From: Sphingobacteriaceae bacterium UBA2059
GTDB lineage: Bacteria; Bacteroidota; Bacteroidia; Sphingobacteriales; Sphingobacteriaceae
DNA length: 9,908 nt
Direction: 5' to 3'
Assembly (NCBI GenBank): GCA_002332615.1
Contig: DDAL01000012.1
Coordinates: 56,131 to 66,038 of the forward strand
Notes under the pieces: model-generated
Databases searched by the model: none
What the model saw: the letters and a program-made list of their open reading frames with translations, nothing else
Told to the model about the DNA's origin: nothing
Translations under genes and position numbers: made by a program
Part shown: positions 1 to 7,033 of the stretch, one piece after another
Layout of the letters: each line of letters starts with the position of its first letter
Numbering within the stretch: position 1 is the first letter of the stretch

Positions 1-1176
1 GGTCATAAGATCCTCCGGGGTTAACTTTAAGTAATTATCTGCTTCTTTATTTAGCAGACTGCCATCACCCAAAAGCTCGAAGTACGAGAGATTAATTGCC
101 TTATCAAGAAGATTCATCTCTGCAAATACCATAGTCGACTCAATTTTATTTTTGATCTTAACGAGCTCGTTTTCTGTTACAGGCTGGCTATAAAGCTTAT
201 ATATTTCCTCCCATATAGCAGCTTCCGCATCTCCAACCGAAACGCCCTCTGATACTTTGCCCTCAACTACAAACAATCCAGGGTCGATGCTACCAGTTAC
301 ATAGGCGTTGATATCGCTAAAAAGCTGTTTATCCTTTACAAGGGTTTTAAATAATCTCGATGAGTTTCCTCTTGACAGTATATCGCTCAATACATCGGCG
401 CAGTAATAGCCCTCGTTTAAACGCTGAGGGATATGAAAAGTAATATAAATAGCGTTTAACGGAACATCCCCTGTCATCTCCAATCTTCGGGCCTCCGTCT
501 GAGGAGGCTCAACCGCAAGAATCCTTTCGGGCTTGGGTGTGCACGGAATGGAGCCAAACCACTGGTTGATTTGCTCAAAAACAGACTCAGGATCTATATT
601 TCCTGCAACTGTTAAAATAGCATTCGATGGGTTATAATACCTTTGAAAAAAAGCCTTAACCATGTCAATCGAAGCATTTTGAATGTGCGATAGTTCTTTT
701 CCTATTGTGGCCCATTTATAGGGATGCTTTTTATACGCCAAAGGGCGTAGATTTAGCCAAACATTCCCATAGGGTTGGTTTAGGTAACGTTGTTTAAATT
801 CCTCACAGACAACGTTCTTTTGAACTTCAAGGCTTTTCTCTGAAAAAGAGAGACCAAGCATCCTGTCGCTTTCAAGCCAGAAAGCCGTTTCTATATTTAC
901 CGCAGGAAGTGCTATATAATAGTTCGTAAGATCGTTGCTTGTAAAAGCATTGTTCTCCCCGCCTACCCTCTGTAAGGGTTCATCGTATACAGGTATGTTT
1001 ACAGAGCCCCCAAACATCAGATGCTCGAACAAATGAGCAAAGCCTGTTTCTGTTTCGTTCTCATCTCTGGCACCCACATCATAAAGCACATTTACAACAG
1101 CCATCGGAGTTGTACGATCTTCATGCAAGAGGACTGTTAAGCCATTATTTAAGCGCTTTTTAATAAAATTAACCAT
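1..1176 (-). CDS. M16 family zinc metallopeptidase (insulinase/processing-peptidase type), 3' end cut by window edge
   Basis: The first 392 codons are visible; the 3' end lies beyond base 1. M16 enzymes are clamshell zinc proteases that cut short or unfolded peptides. The inverted zinc motif HxxEH is present as HLFEH (His48, Glu51 catalytic base, His52), and the third zinc ligand is most likely Glu126 in NVVCEEF, 74 residues on, the family spacing. Residues 1-200 form the catalytic M16 N-domain, and about 170-390 match the M16 C-terminal half (FFQRYYNPSNAILTVAGNI, then SRGNSSRLFKTLV). No signal peptide is visible, which suggests a cytoplasmic single-module M16B enzyme of roughly 410-450 residues. 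The start is the ATG at 1176: a stop lies 14 codons upstream with no other ATG between. An AGGTGG directly abuts the ATG, too close for a normal Shine-Dalgarno. The gene is divergent from pyrG. Substrate unknown. Confidence 0.93.
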   Translation of the reverse strand, partial: MVNFIKKRLNNGLTVLLHEDRTTPMAVVNVLYDVGARDENETETGFAHLFEHLMFGGSVNIPVYDEPLQRVGGENNAFTSNDLTNYYIALPAVNIETAFWLESDRMLGLSFSEKSLEVQKNVVCEEFKQRYLNQPYGNVWLNLRPLAYKKHPYKWATIGKELSHIQNASIDMVKAFFQRYYNPSNAILTVAGNIDPESVFEQINQWFGSIPCTPKPERILAVEPPQTEARRLEMTGDVPLNAIYITFHIPQRLNEGYYCADVLSDILSRGNSSRLFKTLVKDKQLFSDINAYVTGSIDPGLFVVEGKVSEGVSVGDAEAAIWEEIYKLYSQPVTENELVKIKNKIESTMVFAEMNLLDKAINLSYFELLGDGSLLNKEADNYLKLTPEDLMT

Positions 1177-1195
1177 CCACCTTTTGTTTAAACGG

Positions 1196-1203
1196 CAAAT
1201 GTA
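1196..1203 (-). promoter_or_regulatory. Candidate -7 element for the M16 peptidase gene
   Basis: Read on the minus strand this is TACATTTG, an exact match to the Bacteroidota -7 consensus TAnnTTTG, about 20 bp ahead of the ATG. That would give a leader of only about a dozen bases. The nearest upstream TTG (minus strand, 1232-1230) is 26 bp away, longer than the usual spacing of about 19-21, so the -33 part is unconvincing. A short AT-rich motif like this can occur by chance. Confidence 0.4.
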
Positions 1204-1270
1204 ACTAAATAAGTATTAAGTGATATTTGCAATAAAACTTACTTTATACGAGGAACTACTCTTTTTTTAC

Positions 1271-1278
1271 TAGTTTTG
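1271..1278 (+). promoter_or_regulatory. Candidate -7 element for pyrG-yidC
   Basis: TAGTTTTG matches TAnnTTTG exactly. It lies 54 bp upstream of the chosen pyrG ATG, which would place transcription initiation near 1284-1286. I see no TTTG/TTG at the expected -33 distance (around 1247-1251). The only TTTG upstream (1226-1229) is too far for this box. It overlaps the left edge of the small dyad at 1279-1297. Confidence 0.4.
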
Positions 1279-1304
1279 CAACCCGTACAAAGGGTTGTTT
1301 TTTT
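1279..1304 (+). promoter_or_regulatory. Terminator-like hairpin plus T-run in the pyrG leader region
   Basis: CAACCC (1279-1284) pairs with GGGTTG (1292-1297) around a 7-base loop and is followed directly by seven T (1298-1304). No plus-strand gene ends upstream, so if transcribed this would be an attenuator or leader element rather than a gene-end terminator. The stem is only 6 bp. A competing pairing exists: GGG (1292-1294) and GTTTT (1297-1301) with AAAAC (1309-1313) and CCC (1315-1317). If transcription starts at the -7 element just upstream, only the second structure would be in the RNA. Confidence 0.3.
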
Positions 1305-1332
1305 ATATAAAACTCCCATCAATCCTCAATTT

Positions 1333-2943
1333 ATGACCAAGTATATTTTTGTTACGGGCGGTGTTACATCTTCTTTAGGAAAAGGCATCATTGCAGCATC
1401 ATTAGCCAAGCTACTTCAATCAAGAGGTTACAAGGTGACCATACAAAAGTTTGATCCTTATATAAATATTGATCCAGGCACTTTAAACCCCTACGAGCAC
1501 GGTGAATGTTACGTTACAGAAGATGGAGCTGAGACAGATCTCGACCTCGGTCATTATGAGCGCTTTTTAAATGTCGCCACCTCCCAGGCAAACAATATTA
1601 CAACCGGTCGTATCTATCAAAACGTAATCAACAAAGAACGTGAAGGAGCTTATCTTGGTAAAACTGTTCAGGTAATACCTCATATAACAGACGAAATAAA
1701 AAGGAATATACGCCTGCTGGGAGAAAGCAATGAATACGATATTGTAATCACTGAACTGGGTGGTACTGTAGGCGATATTGAATCCCTTCCCTATATCGAA
1801 GCTGTAAGGCAGTTCAGATGGGAAGTGGGCAATAACAATTCCTTGGTTATTCACTTAACTCTTATCCCCTTCCTGGCGGCTGCAGGTGAGCTGAAAACCA
1901 AACCAACACAGCACAGTGTTAAGATGCTACTCGAGTACGGTATCCAGCCGGACATATTGGTGTGCCGTACCGAGCATCAGTTATCGATGGATATACGAAG
2001 AAAAATCGCCCAGTTCTGCAACGTACATATTAATGCAGTCATTGAGTCTATCGACGCTTCAACCATTTATGATGTGCCATTAATGATGTTAAAAGAACAG
2101 TTAGATAAAACCGTTCTGACAAAGCTGAAGCTTTCGCATAAAAGCGAGCCGGATCTTGAAAATTGGAAAAACTTTCTAGGCCATTTAAAGAATCCAACAT
2201 CTGAAGTAAAGATAGGCTTGGTAGGTAAATATGTTGAACTTCCCGACGCTTACAAATCCATAAATGAGGCTTTTATTCATGCAGGAGCTAAAAATGAATG
2301 CAAAGTAAAGGTAGTTTGCATTCATTCAGAGGCAATTAATAGCGAAAACGTTAAAGAAAAGCTTCAGGGACTGGACGGAATTCTCGTAGCACCGGGTTTC
2401 GGGAGCCGGGGGATTGACGGAAAGATAACGGCTATCACGCATGCCCGGGAAAATAATGTCCCATTTTTCGGTATATGCCTTGGAATGCAGTGTGCAGTAA
2501 TTGAAATCGCCCGCAACGTGCTTGGACTCGAAGGAGCAAACAGTACAGAAATGGATGAAAACTCGCCTGCGCCGGTTATTTCAATGATGGAGGAACAGAA
2601 AACAGTTATTAATAAAGGCGGAACGATGCGACTGGGTTCTTATCCATGCGAACTAAAAAAAGGAAGCAAAGCAGCGGCGGCCTACGGAAAAACTTCTATA
2701 AAAGAGCGCCATAGGCACAGGTATGAGTTTAACAATGACTACCTGAAAGCATTTGAACAGGCGGGGGTAACTGCTTCCGGTGTAAATCCGGAGAGCGGCT
2801 TAGTAGAGATCATTGAGTTAAAAAATCATCCTTATTTTCTCGCAACTCAGTTTCATCCCGAATTAAAGTCCACCGTAGCAAATCCTCATCCTCTTTTTGT
2901 TAACTTTGTCGCCGCTTCGTTAGCAAATGCCAGAAAAAAATAA
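1333..2943 (+). CDS. pyrG: CTP synthase (glutamine-hydrolysing)
   Basis: Converts UTP to CTP using ATP and glutamine-derived ammonia, the last step of de novo pyrimidine nucleotide synthesis; a cytoplasmic tetramer. The 536-residue product is near the family norm (E. coli 545). The N-terminal amidoligase domain (about 1-270) opens with the ATP-binding loop GGVTSSLGKG and carries the Mg-binding positions Asp71 (in ETDLDLGHYERF) and Glu141 (in ELGGTVGDIES). The C-terminal class I glutamine amidotransferase domain (about 293-530) has the nucleophile Cys382 in GICLGMQ and the His508/Glu510 pair in QFHPE. The frame is open 19 codons further up to an ATG at 1276, but family homology begins at MTKYIFVTGG, so the ATG at 1333 is chosen; the extension would also overlap the candidate -7 element and hairpin. 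yidC follows after 24 bp, probably co-transcribed. Confidence 0.98.
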   Translation: MTKYIFVTGGVTSSLGKGIIAASLAKLLQSRGYKVTIQKFDPYINIDPGTLNPYEHGECYVTEDGAETDLDLGHYERFLNVATSQANNITTGRIYQNVINKEREGAYLGKTVQVIPHITDEIKRNIRLLGESNEYDIVITELGGTVGDIESLPYIEAVRQFRWEVGNNNSLVIHLTLIPFLAAAGELKTKPTQHSVKMLLEYGIQPDILVCRTEHQLSMDIRRKIAQFCNVHINAVIESIDASTIYDVPLMMLKEQLDKTVLTKLKLSHKSEPDLENWKNFLGHLKNPTSEVKIGLVGKYVELPDAYKSINEAFIHAGAKNECKVKVVCIHSEAINSENVKEKLQGLDGILVAPGFGSRGIDGKITAITHARENNVPFFGICLGMQCAVIEIARNVLGLEGANSTEMDENSPAPVISMMEEQKTVINKGGTMRLGSYPCELKKGSKAAAAYGKTSIKERHRHRYEFNNDYLKAFEQAGVTASGVNPESGLVEIIELKNHPYFLATQFHPELKSTVANPHPLFVNFVAASLANARKK

Positions 2944-2967
2944 TCATACAGTAGGTATACTTTAATA

Positions 2968-4791
2968 ATGGACAAAAACACATTTGCAGGTTTATTCCTG
3001 ATACTATTAATTCTTGTAGGTTCTTCTTACTTAATAAAACCTGCCAAAGAGGCAGAACAAACAGAAGCCAGCATACAGGACACCATTAATCAAAAGAAAG
3101 CTGCAGACAAACAAAGTATTGTTTTTGCAGACAGCATAAAAAGAAAAGATGCGCAGGACTCAACCTATGCAACAGGGCCTTTTAGCTCGCCGGGTCAGGG
3201 AGGTGACAAGATTGTTGTTTTGGAAAACCAACATCTCAAAGTCAACCTTTCAGGTAAAGGCGGACGTATAGAGTCGGTTGAACTAAAAGGACAAAAAACC
3301 TATGATAATAAGCCACTAATTCTCTTTAATAAAGAAAGTAGTAATTTCGGGCTCCAGTTTACAGTCGGCGACAAATCTATAAAAACAGACGATCTTTTCT
3401 TTCAGCCTTCGGCTGATGGCTTATCGGTAAGTAAAACCGATTCCGGATCACTCACTATGAGGCTTACTTATGCCGATAAGCAGTACATTGATTATGTATA
3501 CAGCCTTAAAGGAAGTGATTACAAGGTTGGGCTTACTATAACAGCTCATGGATTGCAGAATGTAATTTCTCCTTCCAAGCCAATGATCCTGAACTGGGGT
3601 GCAACACTTTTTCAAAAAGAAAAGGATAACGCAAGCGAGCAAAGATACTCGGGAGCTTATTTCAAGGAAGGCGCTAGTGTAGACCACATTGGTTCTACCA
3701 AAGATGAGAGAAAAGAAGTAGGTAATGACGGAAAAGTACAATGGGTTTCTTTCAAGCAGCATTTCTTTTCAAACGTTTTAATCTCAAAGAAAGGATTTGA
3801 TAAAGCAGATCTGTCTGTGTCTCTGCCCGGGAAACCCGGTGTTATTAAAACCTTTACAGCCAGTATGCACTTGCCTGCTGTAAACGGCCAGGCGGTGAGC
3901 TATCCCTTGGAGTTCTATTTCGGGCCCAACAAGTTCAAAACACTTAAAGACCAGGGCTATGACTTAGAACGACAGGTAGATTTAGGATGGGGACCGCTTA
4001 AGTGGATCAACCGCGTGGCTGTAATTCCTGTATTCAGCGTTCTGGAGCGTCTGGGCTGGAGTTATGGCATTATCATTCTTACGCTAACAGTACTTCTTAA
4101 GCTTATCTTATTTCCGCTGACCTATAAATCCTACCTGTCAATGGCCAAAATGAGGGTCCTCAAACCGGAGATGGATCAGATAAAAGCAAAAGTAGGTGAA
4201 GACAACCCCACCCTTTTACAGCAGGAATATTTAAAGCTTTACAAAAAAGCGGGAGTAAATCCGCTGGGTGGGTGTATACCTATGCTGCTTCAGCTGCCAA
4301 TCATCATGGCTTTCTTCTTTTTCTTTCCAAACCTATTTGAGCTGAGACAGGAAAGCTTTTTATGGATGAAAGATCTTTCGACTTATGACTCCGTTATAAA
4401 CTTTGCGAAGATACCGTTGCTCAATGTCGATCACATCAGCGCTATGTGCTTACTCATGACTGTTTCTACATTGATCATTACTTACTTTAATAATCAGACA
4501 TCCGGAGTTACCGGCCAGATGAAATACATAGGTTACATTACCCCCATTATATTTCTCGGGGTACTAAACAGCTATCCTTCAGGGCTAAACTATTATTACT
4601 TTTGCGCAAACATACTGACTTTCATACAGCAGTTTTTAATAAGACAGTGGGTGAATGATGATAAGATTCATGCACGTATACAGGAAAATAAAAAGAAGCC
4701 AGATACAGCTAAAAAGAAATCAAAGTTTCAGCAGCGAATGGATGAGTACATGAGGCAGCAACAAGCTATACAAGCTAAGAAATCTAAATAA
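2968..4791 (+). CDS. yidC: Membrane protein insertase YidC (Oxa1 family, Gram-negative long form)
   Basis: Inserts and folds inner-membrane proteins, alone or with SecYEG. The 607-residue product has an N-terminal signal-anchor helix (about 5-23), a linker, a periplasmic beta-sandwich domain (about 80-335) and the conserved Oxa1 insertase core (about 345-562). The core shows GWSYGIIIL, FPLTYKSYLSMAKMR, NPLGGCIPMLLQLPI and YPSGLNYYYF, all diagnostic and co-linear with E. coli YidC. The groove position that is Arg366 in E. coli is Lys378 here, keeping the positive charge. A five-Phe run (449-453) sits in a core helix. The tail after about 562 is strongly basic (14 Lys/Arg against 6 acidic residues), consistent with ribosome contact (inference). 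The start ATG lies 24 bp after the pyrG stop with no promoter or terminator between. A strong terminator follows 6 bp after the stop. Confidence 0.97.
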   Translation: MDKNTFAGLFLILLILVGSSYLIKPAKEAEQTEASIQDTINQKKAADKQSIVFADSIKRKDAQDSTYATGPFSSPGQGGDKIVVLENQHLKVNLSGKGGRIESVELKGQKTYDNKPLILFNKESSNFGLQFTVGDKSIKTDDLFFQPSADGLSVSKTDSGSLTMRLTYADKQYIDYVYSLKGSDYKVGLTITAHGLQNVISPSKPMILNWGATLFQKEKDNASEQRYSGAYFKEGASVDHIGSTKDERKEVGNDGKVQWVSFKQHFFSNVLISKKGFDKADLSVSLPGKPGVIKTFTASMHLPAVNGQAVSYPLEFYFGPNKFKTLKDQGYDLERQVDLGWGPLKWINRVAVIPVFSVLERLGWSYGIIILTLTVLLKLILFPLTYKSYLSMAKMRVLKPEMDQIKAKVGEDNPTLLQQEYLKLYKKAGVNPLGGCIPMLLQLPIIMAFFFFFPNLFELRQESFLWMKDLSTYDSVINFAKIPLLNVDHISAMCLLMTVSTLIITYFNNQTSGVTGQMKYIGYITPIIFLGVLNSYPSGLNYYYFCANILTFIQQFLIRQWVNDDKIHARIQENKKKPDTAKKKSKFQQRMDEYMRQQQAIQAKKSK

Positions 4792-4797
4792 AAACAT

Positions 4798-4838
4798 AAA
4801 AAAGGGAGAGCAGCTTTTTCGCTGCTCTCCCTTTTTTT
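4798..4838. terminator. Strong bidirectional intrinsic terminator between yidC and the MFS gene
   Basis: An 11-bp GC-rich stem, GGGAGAGCAGC (4804-4814) with GCTGCTCTCCC (4821-4831), encloses a 6-base loop TTTTTC. It is flanked by A6 (4798-4803) on the left and T7 (4832-4838) on the right, extending the pairing to 17 bp. Read on plus it ends pyrG-yidC 6 bp after the yidC stop. Read on minus it ends the MFS gene, whose stop is 8 bp away, with the A-run acting as the U-run. Confidence 0.95.
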
Positions 4839-4846
4839 ATACACAG

Positions 4847-6016
4847 TCAGGATGCCTGTAGTCTTCTGTCTCTCCAAAGCATGTATATCAGAGCTAAAAA
4901 AGACACGGCCGCAGATAAATAGAAAATAAAAGGAACCATATACATGGCGTCCTGGAATAACCAACCCGCAATAAGGGCTCCTAAGCCTATTCCTGCCTCC
5001 AGGGCAATATACATTGTTGCCATGGCTTTTCCCCTATGCTCCGGCCGACTAAGATCAATGGTCCAGGCATTTGTTGCGGGCGATAAAATGCCCGTTGCAA
5101 TACCATATACCACGGAGCCGGTAAGAAGCATACCTGGTGAAGGGGCGAAGCCAATTAGAAAGAAAGAGATAATAAGGATAAAAAGAGATAGCTTAATAAC
5201 CTTCACGCGTCCGTAGCGGTCTGATGCCCTTCCGGCGACAAACCGTATAAGCAAAGAAGATATGGTAAAAGTCATGAAGAACAGACCTTTATTTGCTATT
5301 CCCAAGTGCCCGCTCCAGTCAGGAATAAGTGTCAGGAGCGCTCCATAACCGAAGTACGAAAGCAGGGTAACAATAGCGGCAGGTAATACCTGCACCTCTA
5401 TAATCTCAAACCGGGAAATCTTCAGCAAGGACCATTTAAATTTCTGCTTCTTGCTGATGGTTTCCTTCATATTCATTAATATGGCTATAGAGAGGAATGC
5501 AAAAGCAGAAGAGCACCAAAACAACACATCAATCGAATAAAAGGCTGTAATGAAACTACCCAGGGCCGGCCCAACGGCCATGCCGGTACTAAAACAAAGG
5601 CCATGAATTCCCAAAGCTTCGCCCCAGCGATTATTAGGTATTATATCGGCAACATAGGCAGCAGTGGCCGTCGGCTTAAATCCGGTAGAAAAGCCATGAA
5701 CAAGCCTCAGAAACAGGAAGCCCGATATTGAGCCCAGCACCGGATACAAAAAACCGCATATAAAGCACACTAAAGACCCTATAGCCATAACAGGAACCCG
5801 CCCAATGGTATCTGTAAGCTTACCACTGAACGGTCTGGAAATTCCAGCAGTTAAAGTAAAAAGCGCAATAATAAGACCCTTATACTCGGCGCCGCCCATA
5901 CTGCTTAAATAAGCAGGAAGCTCCGGTATAAGCATATTGAAACTTGCAGAGAATAAGAAAGAGCTTAAACACAGCAAGCCAAAAGGTACATTATAAATAG
6001 GATGTTGTTCTTTCAC
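4847..6016 (-). CDS. Major facilitator superfamily transporter, drug:H+ antiporter-like
   Basis: A 389-residue, strongly hydrophobic protein consistent with 12 transmembrane helices in the inner membrane. MFS motif A lies between helices 2 and 3 (GKLTDTIGR, residues 65-73, Asp69), with its diverged repeat in the second half (GRASDRYGR, 262-270). Motif B-like RLVHGFSTG (104-112) follows in helix 4. GMAVGPALGS (145-154) resembles motif C, the GPxxG signature of proton-coupled antiporters, so drug or metabolite efflux is the best guess; the substrate cannot be read from sequence. The start is GTG at 6016: the upstream in-frame stretch has no ATG before a TAA, and the next Met (residue 28) would remove half of helix 1. 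A minus-strand -7 candidate, TATTTTTG, lies 19 bp upstream. The gene is monocistronic between a divergent promoter and the shared terminator. Confidence 0.92.
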   Translation of the reverse strand: MKEQHPIYNVPFGLLCLSSFLFSASFNMLIPELPAYLSSMGGAEYKGLIIALFTLTAGISRPFSGKLTDTIGRVPVMAIGSLVCFICGFLYPVLGSISGFLFLRLVHGFSTGFKPTATAAYVADIIPNNRWGEALGIHGLCFSTGMAVGPALGSFITAFYSIDVLFWCSSAFAFLSIAILMNMKETISKKQKFKWSLLKISRFEIIEVQVLPAAIVTLLSYFGYGALLTLIPDWSGHLGIANKGLFFMTFTISSLLIRFVAGRASDRYGRVKVIKLSLFILIISFFLIGFAPSPGMLLTGSVVYGIATGILSPATNAWTIDLSRPEHRGKAMATMYIALEAGIGLGALIAGWLFQDAMYMVPFIFYLSAAVSFLALIYMLWRDRRLQAS

Positions 6017-6035
6017 AGATGCACTAATTATGGCG

Positions 6036-6043
6036 CAAAAATA
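6036..6043 (-). promoter_or_regulatory. Candidate -7 element for the MFS gene
   Basis: On the minus strand this reads TATTTTTG, an exact TAnnTTTG match, 19 bp ahead of the GTG start, implying a leader of about a dozen bases. No TTG/TTTG is seen at the expected -33 spacing, so support is from the -7 box and its position only. Confidence 0.42.
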
Positions 6044-6066
6044 GCATTCTTATGCTCTTCCAGCTG

Positions 6067-6074
6067 TATCTTTG
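6067..6074 (+). promoter_or_regulatory. Candidate -7 element for queG
   Basis: TATCTTTG matches TAnnTTTG exactly and ends 4 bp before the ATG at 6079. Initiation about 5-8 bases downstream would fall on or next to that ATG, giving a leaderless or nearly leaderless mRNA. It lies inside the longer possible queG reading frame beginning at 6052, which argues for the later start. No clear -33 TTTG is visible. Confidence 0.4.
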
Positions 6075-6078
6075 CGTA

Positions 6079-7029
6079 ATGCAGTCCGCCAAAGAGTCAT
6101 ACTCAGCTTATGTAAAACAGGAAGCGCTTAAACTTGGATTTATATTTTGCGGTATAAGCAAAGCAGGATTTTTAGAAGAAGAGGCACCCCGACTCGAAGC
6201 ATGGCTAAAAAAAAATCACCATGGAAGCATGTCTTACATGGAAAATCATTTTGATAAACGGCTCGATCCAACAAAGCTTGTAGAGGGCTCCAAGAGTGTT
6301 ATATCTCTGGGAATAAACTACTTCAATCAAGATAAGCAAACAGACCCTTCAGCTCCAAAAATTTCCAAATATGCTTATGGGCAGGACTACCATGAGGTAA
6401 TAAAAAAAAAGTTGGCTCAACTTATTGAACAGCTTAGAAAGAAAGCAGGAGATTTCAGCGGTCGCGCCTTTGTTGATTCGGCACCCGTTCTGGACAAAGC
6501 CTGGGCCAAAAAAGCTGGTTTAGGCTGGATAGGAAAAAATGCTAATTTAATTAACAGGCAAAAAGGCTCTTTCTTTTTCCTTGCGGAGCTTATTGTAGAT
6601 TTGGAATTAAAGTACGACGAGGTCGCAGCATCTCATGATTATTGCGGTTCCTGTACTCGCTGCATAGACGCCTGCCCTACTGAAGCCATATTATCGCCCC
6701 GAATTATTGATGCGCGGAAATGCATTTCATACTTAACAATAGAACTGAAGGAAGAACTGCCTGCAACGATGAAAGGCAAGATGGATAACTGGATGTTCGG
6801 CTGTGATGTATGTCAGGATGTATGCCCGTGGAACCGCTTTTCGACCGTGCAGACACATAGTGAATTCCGGCCTCATCCGGACCTGCTGGATTTTAAAAAA
6901 GAAGACTGGGAAGAACTAACTGAAGAAGTGTTTAGCAAGGTCTTCAGCAAGTCGGCCGTCAAGCGCACCAAATTCAAGGGGCTTAAAAGAAATATATCTT
7001 TTCTGCGCCCCCCGGATACCGGTTTATAA
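6079..7029 (+). CDS. queG: Epoxyqueuosine reductase QueG, short (Bacteroidota-type) form
   Basis: Reduces epoxyqueuosine to queuosine at the wobble base of GUN-anticodon tRNAs, the last step of the pathway; a cobalamin- and iron-sulfur-dependent cytoplasmic enzyme. From the ATG at 6079 the product is 316 residues. The N-terminal half is the QueG-specific cobalamin-binding region, with the active-site stretch FVDSAPVLDKAWAKKAG (Asp133 matches the proposed proton donor) and GWIGKNANL. The ferredoxin-like part carries two 4Fe-4S sites: Cys189, 192, 195 and 199 in CGSCTRCIDACP, plus Cys242, 245 and 249 in CDVCQDVCP; Cys215 also falls here. It lacks the C-terminal helical-repeat extension of the longer E. 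coli protein (379 residues). An in-frame ATG at 6052 would add nine residues (MLFQLYLCV) but spans the -7 candidate. The stop is 4 bp from the convergent exonuclease stop. Confidence 0.95.
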   Translation: MQSAKESYSAYVKQEALKLGFIFCGISKAGFLEEEAPRLEAWLKKNHHGSMSYMENHFDKRLDPTKLVEGSKSVISLGINYFNQDKQTDPSAPKISKYAYGQDYHEVIKKKLAQLIEQLRKKAGDFSGRAFVDSAPVLDKAWAKKAGLGWIGKNANLINRQKGSFFFLAELIVDLELKYDEVAASHDYCGSCTRCIDACPTEAILSPRIIDARKCISYLTIELKEELPATMKGKMDNWMFGCDVCQDVCPWNRFSTVQTHSEFRPHPDLLDFKKEDWEELTEEVFSKVFSKSAVKRTKFKGLKRNISFLRPPDTGL

Positions 7030-7033
7030 TATG

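Noticed and set aside
1276..1332. 19-residue N-terminal extension of PyrG from an upstream in-frame ATG
   Set aside because: CTP synthases begin at the MTKYIFVTGG stretch; the extension shows no family similarity and covers the candidate -7 element and leader hairpin.
4944..5216. 90-codon plus-strand open frame within the MFS gene
   Set aside because: It is antisense to a clear MFS coding sequence, with composition expected of a reverse-complement shadow and no recognisable domain. The same applies to the short open frames opposite pyrG, yidC, the exonuclease and mutS.
6052..6078. Nine-residue N-terminal extension of QueG
   Set aside because: It would overlap the TATCTTTG element, and the residues MLFQLYLCV do not look like a QueG N-terminus. 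The ATG at 6079 is preferred, though not proven.
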